The notes: generated by a model from the letters alone, not told the origin. Shown: positions 25,549 through 34,308, counted from the first letter of the stretch. The stretch is 64,000 nt of DNA from Sporomusa acidovorans (GCF_900101845.1 NZ_FNAM01000013.1:1-64000), one strand, 5' to 3'. Program-made: numbers and translations.

Positions 25549-27159
25549 TTACCGAGTGCCATTCAGAGCTGCGTCATATAAATGATGGCTAAGAGCCAAT
25601 TGTTGGTTTTGTTTGCCATACGGCACCTTTTCCTGCCCCTTCCACCGAACTTTAAGAAACTTCTCTAATTCTGCTTTGGCCTGTTCTCCTTGCCAAAAAC
25701 CTTTTTCATAGGCGGTAATCATGGCCTTATAACCACAAAAATTTCCCTGGCAGGTTCCAAGTCCCATCCTTGTACGCCGTGCTAAATCACTGATTGTGCG
25801 GACAGGTATCGTAATTACACCTTCTAAAACCAATTCCAGCTCCGCTCTGGTTACAAACTCACACTCGCATATAATCTCTGCCTGGAGCGGATCACTTTTA
25901 ATTCGGTTCAGCATTAAGGGAAAATCGCTGCCTAAACGATGCCTTGCTTTTTCCAGAGCCGGCAAGGGAAGAAAATTTTGTCCTTCTATTAAACTACAAA
26001 CTGCCATGATTGGTTTTAACGGTAATTTATCAGTAGTACATTCCTTATTAACACTCAACTTACGGCAAATTAAATCCGTTGTTACCTCCGCCATTAATCG
26101 ATAAATACTTAATTTTCCCCCAAGAATAGAGACAAAGCCGTCTATTCCGTCTTCAAGCCGATGATCCAGCAGCACATAATTACGGCTAATTTCCCTGCCG
26201 CCCTCCGTACCAGTTGTCTTAGCACTATATAATGGACGAACACCGGAAAAAGCTCTAATAATTCTTGCCTGGCTTACGCCCGGAAACGTTATTGCTGCCA
26301 ATCCCAGCATATAGTCGATTTCACCAGGACTAATATCAAGAATTTCAGGATGGGCGACATTTATCGAGGTAGTTCCTAATATGGAAACCGGTCCGCCTGG
26401 TACAATCAGATCACAATCTCCCGGTACCTTCAGCCTGCTTACTACCCCGCGAGTAAGCCGTTGATTAAAAATCACCAAGCTACCGCGGTTACAAATCAGA
26501 TTTACTCCGATTCCTAATTGCGCCGCCACGATAGCCGCCCACGGACCTGCTGCATTAACCACAACATCACAAGTTATATAGCCATTTTCACCGGTAAGCA
26601 TGTCTACGTAATGCACTCCTGTTACTTTCCGGTTCTTAATTTCAACTTGGGTCACCTGGGTATAAGTTTTAACCACTGCTCCCAAACGCACAGCATCCTG
26701 GGCATTTGCTGCCGTAAGCTGAAACACATCAATATAAGCGTCAGGAACGGTATACGCCCGGAGTATTTTGTGAGTAACGTTAGGCTCACGCTCCAGCACT
26801 TCCCGGGGCGATAACTCTTCAGTGGCAATCCCTGCTTGTCTACAACCGCTGACAAACTTTTTAACATACTCCGCATCGTCACCCTGCAAGTAAACAAACA
26901 TCCCGCCGTTGTCTTCAATACAATTAGCGGCAATCTTTTTCAGAACTGCATTCTCGCCAATACACTCTTTGGCCGCCTCAATATCTTTAACTGCGTACCG
27001 TGCCCCGCTATGCAGCAATCCATGGCATCTACCGGTTGTACCGTATGCCAAATCCTCTTTTTCAAACAAAACAGCCGGAATGCCCCGTAATGATAAATCC
27101 CGCAAAATACCTGTTCCGGTACAGCCGCCGCCAATTACCACCACTTGGGTTCTCTCCAC
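25549..27159 (-). CDS. glpA: anaerobic glycerol-3-phosphate dehydrogenase catalytic subunit GlpA
   Basis: A 536-residue FAD enzyme oxidising glycerol-3-phosphate to dihydroxyacetone phosphate. The N-terminus has VVVIGGGCTGTGILRDLSLR (FAD binding, about residues 6-25) followed by GTTGRCHGLLHSGARY. The C-terminal BFD-like [2Fe-2S] domain is marked by CECEFVTRAEL (about 429) and GLGTCQGNFC (about 468). GTG start with AAGGAGGT. First gene of the operon; its leader carries the predicted GlpP-responsive terminator, so expression should need glycerol-3-phosphate. Confidence 0.95.
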   Translation of the reverse strand: MERTQVVVIGGGCTGTGILRDLSLRGIPAVLFEKEDLAYGTTGRCHGLLHSGARYAVKDIEAAKECIGENAVLKKIAANCIEDNGGMFVYLQGDDAEYVKKFVSGCRQAGIATEELSPREVLEREPNVTHKILRAYTVPDAYIDVFQLTAANAQDAVRLGAVVKTYTQVTQVEIKNRKVTGVHYVDMLTGENGYITCDVVVNAAGPWAAIVAAQLGIGVNLICNRGSLVIFNQRLTRGVVSRLKVPGDCDLIVPGGPVSILGTTSINVAHPEILDISPGEIDYMLGLAAITFPGVSQARIIRAFSGVRPLYSAKTTGTEGGREISRNYVLLDHRLEDGIDGFVSILGGKLSIYRLMAEVTTDLICRKLSVNKECTTDKLPLKPIMAVCSLIEGQNFLPLPALEKARHRLGSDFPLMLNRIKSDPLQAEIICECEFVTRAELELVLEGVITIPVRTISDLARRTRMGLGTCQGNFCGYKAMITAYEKGFWQGEQAKAELEKFLKVRWKGQEKVPYGKQNQQLALSHHLYDAALNGTR

Positions 27160-27184
27160 TTTCTTCTTACCTCCTTAAACAAAA

Positions 27185-27236
27185 AAGATCCCTATAGAGA
27201 CATAAGGAAAATTCCTTATGTCTCTATAGGGATCTT
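27185..27236 (-). promoter_or_regulatory. GlpP-type leader terminator/antiterminator of the glp operon
   Basis: Arms 27236-27212 and 27209-27185 are perfectly complementary over 25 bp (core GATCCCTATAGAGACATAAG) and are followed on the minus strand by TTTTTTG. This is a very strong intrinsic terminator lying immediately before the glpA ribosome site. Given glpP in the same cluster and the known GlpP control of the Bacillus glpD leader, it is the likely site of glycerol-3-phosphate-dependent antitermination. Confidence 0.8.
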
Positions 27237-27281
27237 ACATATCCTCTTGATCCCGTGTACATTTAGGGCAAATTTATTTAG

Positions 27282-27295
27282 ATTAGATATCTAAT
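27282..27295. promoter_or_regulatory. palindrome in the glp leader, possible operator
   Basis: ATTAGATATCTAAT is a perfect 14-bp palindrome about 50 bp upstream of the leader terminator, in AT-rich DNA that should hold the glp promoter. No matching regulator can be named. Confidence 0.3.
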
Positions 27296-27432
27296 AAATG
27301 CTTAAGGCCCAAATCTATCTTTTAATATTCAATTAAAAATAACAATTATTCACAATTTAATTATTGAACATTTTAATAATTTTGTCAATAGGAATTTTTT
27401 TATATTTTTTTTGTCCACATGATTATCCAGTT

Positions 27433-28716
27433 TTACCCAAACCAGGCTTTGCGCAACAACCGGACGCCCTGCTCAATTTCAGCTATATCCAGACTGCTAT
27501 AGCCCAATAACACGGTCTTGCCATTATATAGCTGTTTTCTTTCCCAATGATCAGATAAGGGATAGACCCGAACCCCTAGTTTCGCTGCCCGTTGAATCAA
27601 CTCTGGTTCAAAAAGGTCACTATCCACTGTAATCGTCACAAATAGGCCGGCATTTTTCCCGCCAATCTCAATGCGGCTGCCAAATTCTTTAGTCAGAGAT
27701 TGCACTAAACAGTCATGCTTCTTTTTATATACCTGCAGTACCCGGCGCAAATGCCTATGCAGACATTCCTGCTGCACAAACCGTTCCAGTGTTCGTTGGA
27801 ACAAATAGGGAACCGTGGTATTGTACTTTTGATATATCGTTTTATACCTTACCAACAGCAACGGCGGTAAAACCATAAACGCAATTCGAAGGGAAGGCAG
27901 CAGAGGTTTGGAGAAATTGCCCAGATAAACAACTTGGGCCTTGGGTTCAATTCCCTGAAGCGAGGGAACAGGTTTGACATTATACCGAAAATGGCAGGAA
28001 TAATCATCCTCTATAATGACTCCTTGCTTTTTTATAGACCACTCCAGCAACTGCAGCCGCTTGGAAATGGACATAATCACTCCGGTAGGAAACTGGTGAG
28101 AAGGCGTGACATAGACCACTGTTGCCTCACTGCCTGCTAGCTCGCGAATATTAATGCCATCCTGTTCCACACTAATGGGAAGAACCTTGAATCCGGCATT
28201 CTTGAATACCAGTCTGGCCTTCCCATACCCCGGGTCCTCGAAGCCCACAGTAGGATTAGTTCCCCTAAGCAAATTAGCCAGCACCCCTAAACAGTATAAC
28301 GTCCCGGCACCTACGACAACTTGTTCCGGATTGCATGTTACCCCCCGGTATTCTGCCGCATATCCGGCTATTTGTTCACGTAATCCGCTTTCCCCCTGAT
28401 GGCCGCCATAAGAAACAAGCCCGTCCATCTCTTCCCCGTAGCACTCCATCATTACATTTTTCCAAATTTTAAACGGAGCGTAACGGTAATCAAGTTTTCC
28501 ATAGCAAAAATTATACCGGTATTCATCCATTCCCTTATCCTGTATTTGTTCCTTTTCCTTTACATAAGCACTAGAAGCGTACTGCTGAATAAATGCCGGA
28601 TTGATCCGCTCCACATAATATCCGCGGCGCGGCCTGCTAAACAAATAACCCTCGGCCAGCAATTGTTGATAGGCCTGTTCCACAGTATTGCGGCTAATTT
28701 GCAAACTATCGGCCAA
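27433..28716 (-). CDS. MocR-type regulator (HTH-aminotransferase fusion), N-terminally short
   Basis: The body is a class I aminotransferase-like domain (about residues 70-425) with the PLP lysine in YLGNFSKPLLPSLRI and the Asp in IIEDDYSCHF. The N-terminus keeps only the recognition half of the GntR winged helix (LADSLQISRNTVEQAYQQLLAEGY and RPRRGYYV). Upstream codons KLPSSRQ are in frame, but the preceding 30 or so residues normally present (the LYxQI...ILSG helix) are missing and a stop intervenes near 28780. The only start visible is a TTG. It may be a truncated, inactive regulator, or may use a weak start near 28770. Probable target: the divergent DJ-1/PfpI gene. Confidence 0.75.
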   Translation of the reverse strand: MADSLQISRNTVEQAYQQLLAEGYLFSRPRRGYYVERINPAFIQQYASSAYVKEKEQIQDKGMDEYRYNFCYGKLDYRYAPFKIWKNVMMECYGEEMDGLVSYGGHQGESGLREQIAGYAAEYRGVTCNPEQVVVGAGTLYCLGVLANLLRGTNPTVGFEDPGYGKARLVFKNAGFKVLPISVEQDGINIRELAGSEATVVYVTPSHQFPTGVIMSISKRLQLLEWSIKKQGVIIEDDYSCHFRYNVKPVPSLQGIEPKAQVVYLGNFSKPLLPSLRIAFMVLPPLLLVRYKTIYQKYNTTVPYLFQRTLERFVQQECLHRHLRRVLQVYKKKHDCLVQSLTKEFGSRIEIGGKNAGLFVTITVDSDLFEPELIQRAAKLGVRVYPLSDHWERKQLYNGKTVLLGYSSLDIAEIEQGVRLLRKAWFG

Positions 28717-28781
28717 TTGCCGGCTAGATGGCAGTTTTTTATTCTCCTCCCATTCACAGAGTTTAGTAAGGAGTGATCATT

Positions 28782-29360
28782 TTGGTGAAAATCGGTGTAT
28801 TGTTATTTCCGCAGGTCGAAGAATTAGATTTTGTCGGCCCCTTTGAAGTACTCAGCCATGTCAATAAAATTCGGCCGGACAGCACTAAGGTGCTGTTAGT
28901 GGCAGAGTCCGCCGAACCGGTACGGGCCTATAACGGTATGCAAATAATTCCTGATACCACTATTGCCAATTGCCCCGCGCTGGACATTGTAGTGGTTCCC
29001 GGCGGCAAAGGCCGGCTAACTGCCATGAAAAATGTCGTTATTCAAGAATTTATTCAAAAGCAAATACCTACGGCTAACTATATTACCTCGGTTTGCACCG
29101 GAGCATTTTTACTGGCCGAAGCCGGACTGTTAAAAGGCAAAAGAGCCACTACCTATCATGCTGCGTTTGCCGAATTGGCAGCTTATTCAGTACAAGTCCT
29201 TCCCCAAAAAATAGTGCATGACGGAAAAATCATAACGGCAGGCGGTGTAAGTTCCGGGATTGAGCTAGGCTTTTACTTGCTCAAGCAGCTATTCGGCTTA
29301 AAACTTGCACAAGAGGTAGCCCAGAGTATAGAATATCATGCTGATATAAGCACTCTTTAA
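28782..29360 (+). CDS. DJ-1/PfpI superfamily protein
   Basis: A 192-residue cysteine-hydrolase-fold protein. The nucleophile elbow is TSVCTGAFLLAEAGLLKGKRAT (Cys about residue 106), preceded by VVPGGKG and followed by TTYH; this pattern matches the isonitrile hydratase / AraC-N-terminal-like branch. A Glu near the N-terminus (VEELDFVGPFEV) is the usual partner acid. AAGGAG at 28768-28773 suits TTG 28782 or GTG 28785. Divergent from the MocR-type gene, a common regulator-target arrangement. Substrate unknown. Confidence 0.85.
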   Translation: MVKIGVLLFPQVEELDFVGPFEVLSHVNKIRPDSTKVLLVAESAEPVRAYNGMQIIPDTTIANCPALDIVVVPGGKGRLTAMKNVVIQEFIQKQIPTANYITSVCTGAFLLAEAGLLKGKRATTYHAAFAELAAYSVQVLPQKIVHDGKIITAGGVSSGIELGFYLLKQLFGLKLAQEVAQSIEYHADISTL

Positions 29361-29386
29361 ACTTTTCGTGGAAAAAAATGACAAAA

Positions 29387-29423
29387 GGCCAGCCGCTTTA
29401 TCCAAGTGCTGGCCATGCTTTTT
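29387..29423 (+). terminator. intrinsic terminator after the DJ-1/PfpI gene
   Basis: GGCCAGC (29387-29393) pairs with GCTGGCC (29408-29414) around a 14-base loop, followed by ATGCTTTTTC. Confidence 0.65.
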
Positions 29424-29492
29424 CTATGACATCTTACGTCTTTTTAAGCTCCAAACGATTCGCAACTTGCCGCAACTCTGGCTATACCTCCA

Positions 29493-30164
29493 TCAATCAA
29501 CCTCATCAGCATAAAAAAGCGGCACTTTCCGGCGCATTGCTAATACCAGCCGTCTCTCCACCTCACTCCAGTTGATTAGTTTCACCCACTCTTTAACATA
29601 TTGCTCGCGCTTTGACTGATAATCAAGGTAATAGGCGTGTTCCCACACATCAATAACCAGTATAGGTATGACTCCCCACTGAGTAAGATTCTGATGCTTT
29701 TCCGCCATTAGGATTTCCAAGCGGCTCCAGGCAGGATTCCAGGCAACGATTGCCCAGCCGGATCCCTCCACTTTGGTTGCGGCCGCAATGAATTGTTCCA
29801 TAAACGCATCAAAGCGCCCAAAATATTGGGTAACTTTCTGTACGGTGCAGCGCATCGGTTCACTGCCATAGCATTCCGGAGCCATAACCGTCCAATAGAT
29901 GCTATGCAGAATATGCCCTGAACCATTGAACGCCAATTCATTTTCCCAATACTTCACCAGGGAAAAGTCATTACATCGTCTTGCCTCAACCATAGCTAAT
30001 TCTGCTTTATTTAAACCTTCCACATAAGCTTTATGGTGTATATCATGATGAATACGTACGGTATCAGCGCTGATAACCGGTTCAAGGGCTGAATACGGAT
30101 ACGGCAAGGGCGGCAATTTGTGTTTTCCCGCCGGAACAAAATTCGTCATTCCCGGATTATACAA
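29493..30164 (-). CDS. Fe/Mn superoxide dismutase family protein
   Basis: A 223-residue SodA/SodB-family protein. Metal-ligand regions are present: RIHHDIHHKAYVEGLN (about residues 37-52), GSGHILHSIYW (about 81-91) and VIDVWEHAYYLDYQ (about 170-183). GHILHSIYW differs slightly from the usual GGHxxHxxFW. It would dismute superoxide in the cytosol of an anaerobe; Fe or Mn preference cannot be judged. TTG at 30164 follows GGGAGGTG at a good distance; the next Met is five codons in. Confidence 0.9.
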   Translation of the reverse strand: MYNPGMTNFVPAGKHKLPPLPYPYSALEPVISADTVRIHHDIHHKAYVEGLNKAELAMVEARRCNDFSLVKYWENELAFNGSGHILHSIYWTVMAPECYGSEPMRCTVQKVTQYFGRFDAFMEQFIAAATKVEGSGWAIVAWNPAWSRLEILMAEKHQNLTQWGVIPILVIDVWEHAYYLDYQSKREQYVKEWVKLINWSEVERRLVLAMRRKVPLFYADEVD

Positions 30165-30230
30165 GATTTCACCTCCCGAATATAGACTTACTATATTCTA
30201 TTCCGCACCAAAACTTTATGTAACTCATAT

Positions 30231-30269
30231 AATGCAAATGGACCGTCATAATGGCGGTCCATTTGCATT
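30231..30269. terminator. 15-bp stem-loop upstream of SOD
   Basis: AATGCAAATGGACCG (30231-30245) and CGGTCCATTTGCATT (30255-30269) are perfect complements. It lies just beyond the stop of the small minus-strand frame at 30295 and before the SOD start, so it probably ends the former transcript. Confidence 0.55.
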
Positions 30270-30294
30270 ACTCAAAACACGTAAACTGGCCCTG

Positions 30295-30504
30295 TTAAAC
30301 CTTGCTTACCCCTCCTTGGCGTTCTGCGATTAAGTCTTCCAGCCGCTCTTTTTGACGCATAAGCTCGTCTAACGGAATCTCACCGACACCTTGAACAGCA
30401 GGCATGGACACACTTGGCAACATACCGCGCATTGACTGTTCAGACATCATTTTATAGCCAAAAGCACCTGCGAGAGTACCGACGCCGCCTTCCGGGTAAG
30501 GCAT
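30295..30504 (-). CDS. small hypothetical protein
   Basis: A 69-residue frame with a Met/Gly-rich N-terminal half and a charged helical C-terminus (DELMRQKERLEDLIAERQ). Its first 50 bp overlap the end of the 46-codon frame at 30452-30592, and no good ribosome site is visible. It could be a real small protein or the shifted tail of that gene. Confidence 0.35.
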   Translation of the reverse strand: MPYPEGGVGTLAGAFGYKMMSEQSMRGMLPSVSMPAVQGVGEIPLDELMRQKERLEDLIAERQGGVSKV

Positions 30505-30592
30505 GTACCAGTGAGAAACCCTCTCCCGCCAAAAGCCGATAGAGCTTACCCCCGGCGGAAATGCCCAAGGTCAATCCTGTAAGGTATGTCAT
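30452..30592 (-). CDS. small hypothetical protein
   Basis: A 46-residue frame starting ATG at 30592, with AAGGTGAT directly upstream. The sequence MTYLTGLTLGISAGGKLYRL, then LVHALPGRRRRYS, is amphipathic and basic. It follows the remnant at 30598 by 5 bp. Not assigned to a family with certainty; possibly a shortened heavy-metal-associated-like small protein. Confidence 0.35.
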   Translation of the reverse strand: MTYLTGLTLGISAGGKLYRLLAGEGFSLVHALPGRRRRYSRRCFWL

Positions 30593-30597
30593 TTCTA

Positions 30598-30812
30598 TCA
30601 CCTTCTATATTGTTGAATTACTAATTGTTCTAACTCGCGTAAAAAAGGAGTCCGCAGGACATCAGCGGGGCAATAGCAGATAAGCAGCGAACCCGTAACA
30701 GAATTCATACTAAACTGTGTGATCTCCGATTTTTTCTTGTTGGCCTATGAAAGCCCTCTCTTTCCCGGCCTTGTTCCACCTTAACGGTGTAGGCCATTTG
30801 TTTGCTTAACAT
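30598..30812 (-). pseudogene. frameshifted small gene, HMA-like C-terminus
   Basis: ATG at 30812 has a good ribosome site (AAGGAAG) but the frame stops after 35 codons near 30705. In a second frame MNSVTGSLLICYCPADVL followed by LRTPFLRELEQ (30708-30598) resembles the SVTGSLLxxYxP strand found near the middle of heavy-metal-associated (HMA2-type) small proteins. A single gene broken by a frameshift near 30740 explains both pieces. Confidence 0.4.
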
Positions 30813-30862
30813 AATATATCTTCCTTTCAATTTAACAATGATTGATTCACAAGTACGGCTGA

Positions 30863-31644
30863 TTACGCAGACCGGAGTCCCCGGTGTAAACCCCAGATTA
30901 TACTGTACTTTTTAATAAGTTCAAACTCGACCGCTTGCAAACCACCCAAATTGCGAAAATACGTTGTATAGTCCCGTGTATGACAAACAATCCGCATGAT
31001 ACCTCCGCAAGCAGTAAAATCCTTAACAACGGCCTCATAATCAAGCGCCGTCTTAGGGTTAAGCACATTTCCACATGTAAAATCGATGATGATTTCCGTG
31101 TCTTTTCCTAATTTTATATTTTTCATGGCCTTAACCATATCGTCATAATCAGCGTCAGAAAACTCGCGTAATGGCGTAATTCTTACTCCCTCCTCCTGGC
31201 TTTCAAGAGAAAATGCCATTTGGGCGGTAAGTGGTTTTGCCGCACGAGCTGCAATCTGTGCAGGCGGAAATTCACTATGTCTGCCTGTTCCTAATAAATC
31301 GTTAACAATCAACAATAGCTTATCTTCTGTAAACGGCTTTAGAATATAGCCTTTTGCGCCATGCTGTAAAGCATCAAATACTTTATGTTTCTGGCCGAGA
31401 GCACTTACCATAACAACCCGTGCCTTGGAATCAAAAGCGATAATCTGCCTAAGAGCATCAATACCGTCCACCCGGGCATAGTTATATCCATGGTAACCAG
31501 GTCCGGTCGGTGCGTTTTATAAGCGATAACCGCCTGTTTGCCATTAGCCGCTTCCTCCACTATCACATGTCCGGCCTTTACTAAAAAAGTTCCAATCGTT
31601 TTACGCATCATTAATGCGTCATCCACAACAAGCACACGTGCCAT
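30863..31644 (-). pseudogene. response regulator with C-terminal STAS-like domain, single frameshift
   Basis: The first frame (from ATG 31644) gives a CheY receiver start, RVLVVDDALMMRKTIG, with phospho-Asp region LVTMDITMPG. At about 31473 one base appears missing, and the next frame continues exactly where expected with MDGIDALRQI, VVMVSAL (Thr/Ser switch) and the Lys in YILKPFTED. The remaining 110 residues have an STAS-like pattern (TEIIIDFTCGNVLNPKT; GGIMRIV). A recent 1-nt loss or a sequence error is the simplest explanation, because both halves are otherwise intact. Confidence 0.75.
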
Positions 31645-32836
31645 TTTCCTCTGTAACCCCCTTTATACTCAGCCTGCAGCCAGTCTTCATGACCGGCAAA
31701 ATAAAGGTAAACTTAGTTCCCTTGCCCACTGTCGACATAATTTCCAGATGCCCGCCAAGCTTATCGAGTTCTTGTTTAACGGCCGCCAGCCCAACTCCCC
31801 TGCCGGATAGCTCATTAGCATTATCCGCGCTGGAAAATCCATCGGCTAAAATCAGCCGAATTGCTTCTTCCTCCGCTAAGCCATAAGCAGCATGCTCACT
31901 GCATATTCCTCTGGCTATGGCCACGCGGCGGATCAACTTATCGTCGATCCCTCTTCCATCATCCGCAATCGTAATTACCAGATTGGCACCTTGTTCCTTG
32001 ATGTGACAGGTAATCCGCCCTTGCGGCTGCTTGCCCGCCTCCAGGCGTTCATCCGGTGTTTCCACCCCATGCGCAACCGCATTGCGGAAAACATGGACAA
32101 GCGCTTGGGCAAAATCATGGTAGTGTACAGGATCTACCAATGCTTCTGGACCGGTAATGCGTAGCGGAGCAATCTCTTTTCCTTGATTTACCGCTAAATC
32201 AGCTATATACTCAGGCAGCATGTCAATTAAATCACGAAAAGGCTTGTATCGCAAACGCCGCAATTCTTCAATAAGCGGTTCGGCTTGACAGGGAGCGAGC
32301 AGGCAGCGGATCTTTTCTTCCAATTCATATAGTTTGCTGCTTTCCAAAACGATTGTCTCAGCCTGAAGAAGGAATTGATTACCCAAAACTTTTCTTAATT
32401 GCTTACTTCCTGTTCCAGCCAACCGGCTAACCTTGTCGCCGGATAATCTTTAAAGAGTACTTGTACAGCATCCTGGGCATCAACCTCCCCGGCTTCATCC
32501 CGTAAACTTCCGAGAGCAGATTCTAATTCATGCAGCTTCGCCACAACACGCTGCATCCCGATCTGGGCGAAAGTTCCCTTCCAGGTATGAACTACCGTCT
32601 TTTACACTCTGGCAAAACTCTTTCATTTTCTGTATCCGGTTAGAAAAAAGCCACTGCCTGATAAGGCCGGGACTAATTAACCCGGCAAGACTTGTCACCA
32701 TCACCCCTATTGCCATGGTACTGTGAAATTCCCGGCTTAACCCCAGGGGTGTTTGCCTGGCCGCAATAAACATAACCACTATAGGCAGCATACCAAACAT
32801 CAGTAAAACAACAAGTAATCTATACTTCATAGTCAC
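31619..32836 (-). pseudogene. CheA-like membrane histidine kinase, multiply frameshifted
   Basis: Three frames are needed. From ATG 32836: two transmembrane helices and a HAMP-like start (residues 1-80, ending near KEFCQSVKDGSSYL). Near 32430-32580 in another frame: a helical segment QRVVAKLHELESALGSL. From 32422: a CheA-type dimer/ATPase domain with N box FRNAVAHGVETPDER, DDGRGID and the G2 box GRGVGLAAV. The final 26 bp overlap the response-regulator start. The ATPase part alone is well conserved. As it stands it cannot make one continuous kinase. Confidence 0.7.
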
Positions 32837-32918
32837 TATTACTTTTTCCCCACCTCACCATTATACGAACTGCCTATTGCTATACAAACTCAGATCACTG
32901 CTGATTGCAATCGATATT

Positions 32919-32975
32919 GATAATCATTATCATTATTTATATTTATATTATTGCAGATACGTATAGTCTTGTCAA
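32919..32975 (-). promoter_or_regulatory. Fur-type promoter of the kinase locus
   Basis: On the minus strand TTGACA (32975-32970) and AATAAT (32952-32947) are 17 bp apart. Just downstream, AATAATGATAATGATTATC (32937-32919) consists of successive NATAAT hexamers like a Fur box. It points at the broken kinase-regulator genes, so the lost system was probably iron-responsive. Confidence 0.65.
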
Positions 32976-33201
32976 GAAGTTTTTCCCATGTATTGCCTCT
33001 CTGCAATTGCCTAAACTAAAAAAGTATATTGCTTTTATAAAATAAGAATATACTTTCCTCAGAAAAAAGCACTACAACCATTCTTTTTATTCCGGTGTAA
33101 ACAGTAATAGCGCTTATTATATGGCTTTTCACAAAATTGGTTAAACGTGTAATATTTATAATTTAACTAATTGTATATGTTACTAGAATACTCTTTTAAA
33201 T

Positions 33202-33230
33202 TGACAATTTTTGTTAATTGTCGTAGATTT
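33202..33230 (+). promoter_or_regulatory. promoter with overlapping inverted repeat
   Basis: TTGACA at 33202-33207 and TAGATT at 33225-33230 are 17 bp apart, upstream of the 56-residue gene at 33278. GACAATT and AATTGTC form an inverted repeat from about 33204 to 33223, covering the -35 and spacer, a typical place for a repressor. Confidence 0.5.
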
Positions 33231-33277
33231 ATAGTAAGGTAAATCCTTACGGATAGATTTTGAAGGAGATGATTGTA

Positions 33278-33448
33278 ATGGCCAATACGTATTGCCATGA
33301 GGCGCATTGTAATCTCGTAAATAGAAAAAAAAGAGATAACAGCAACTGGGTGGTTATCGGCAGCTATGTGGTATATGCGCTGATAGTTACAGCGGCAACT
33401 TGGTATTCAGTTGCCAATGGGATCAATATTGACCCCAACTTTTTGTGA
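33278..33448 (+). CDS. small single-pass membrane protein
   Basis: A 56-residue protein starting MANTYCHEAHCNLVNRKKR, with one hydrophobic helix (VVIGSYVVYALIVTAATWYSV, about residues 26-45). The N-terminal CHEAHC could bind metal. ATG at 33278 has AAGGAGAT upstream; the in-frame start at 33260 lies before that site and is rejected. A terminator follows at 33500. Not assigned to a family. Confidence 0.6.
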   Translation: MANTYCHEAHCNLVNRKKRDNSNWVVIGSYVVYALIVTAATWYSVANGINIDPNFL

Positions 33449-33499
33449 TAAAATAACATTACTTCCTATGAAAACAAATTGCTTGCACCTATCTTCCAG

Positions 33500-33533
33500 G
33501 TACCCAGAGACTCATGTCGCTGGGTACTTTTCT
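33500..33533 (+). terminator. intrinsic terminator
   Basis: GTACCCAG (33500-33507) pairs with CTGGGTAC (33520-33527), followed by TTTTCT. Confidence 0.7.
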
Positions 33534-33557
33534 ATTTTGTAATTAACAGGGCCAACG

Positions 33558-33707
33558 CTAATACCGCAAACTTTTGGACTGGGCTGACTTCGCCTCATTC
33601 GTTGCCCATGCTTCTAATTCTTTCAGAATATTGGGCAAGTCATTCAATAAAATCCGTAAATCTTCTTCCGTCAAATTGTCGTTTACATCATCAGGCTTAT
33701 CGTCCAC
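33558..33707 (-). CDS. small acidic hypothetical protein
   Basis: A 49-residue frame starting GTG at 33707 with AAAGGCGGTG upstream. It begins VDDKPDDVNDNLTEEDLRIL and continues as an acidic, probably all-helical chain (NDLPNILKELEAWATNEA) with a basic end. Composition and ribosome site make it a likely real gene; I recognise no family. Confidence 0.5.
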   Translation of the reverse strand: MDDKPDDVNDNLTEEDLRILLNDLPNILKELEAWATNEAKSAQSKSLRY

Positions 33708-34104
33708 TAGAAACACCGCCTTTACAATTACATATTCACTTACCCTTACAATACTACGTTGCGCTTGGTGATTGGTTAAGCATCGGTAAACATTTCATTA
33801 AGTTGTTATGTCCTATCTTACCACCGATAAAAAAAATAGCCCAGCTGCCACTGGGTTGGAGAAGTATCCATGAAAAAACGAGATGATTATATTGTAAATA
33901 AGTATTTTTAGAATTTCTTTAGAAGTGGATAGAAAATGGAAATCGCCCGCCAAGCCAACCCGGCAGGCAGCAATCTGGTATTGAATTTCCCTGAAGATTT
34001 ATTTTAACCTGTTGCCTTAAAGCGAAATCATCCAGGTCCCTGTCGCTGCCAAAAGCTATGGTATTTGTTATTAAAAGCTAATCGTTATCAATTGTTATCG
34101 TCTT
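33708..34104. other. gap without supported genes
   Basis: AT-rich DNA. A plus-strand frame at 33935-34006 (23 codons, ending NLVLNFPEDLF) reads like protein but has no ribosome site and is probably a remnant. No clear hairpin or promoter. Confidence 0.4.
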
Positions 34105-34308
34105 TTACGAACCAATGCGTTCACTATTATGCCTTTTTTTCATGTAATTGCAGAGTAAATCAATTTCCTGCATGAGTTCTTTCTCTGTAATCCCCTGAGG
34201 TGACGGCCGTGACGCATCACAAAGTTCCCAAATGTGGTCGCAGATTTCTTCTTCGGTCATTTCTTCAAAACAGTAGACCCCCAGTTTCTCGAAGTATAAC
34301 TTTGACAT
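34105..34308 (-). CDS. small hypothetical protein
   Basis: A 67-residue soluble, acidic, mainly helical protein with EEMTEEEICDHIWELCD in the first half and ELMQEIDLLCNYMKKRH near the end. GGGGGAT precedes the ATG. Three Cys but no motif. No family recognised; its neighbours are equally small lineage-specific genes. Confidence 0.55.
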   Translation of the reverse strand: MSKLYFEKLGVYCFEEMTEEEICDHIWELCDASRPSPQGITEKELMQEIDLLCNYMKKRHNSERIGS

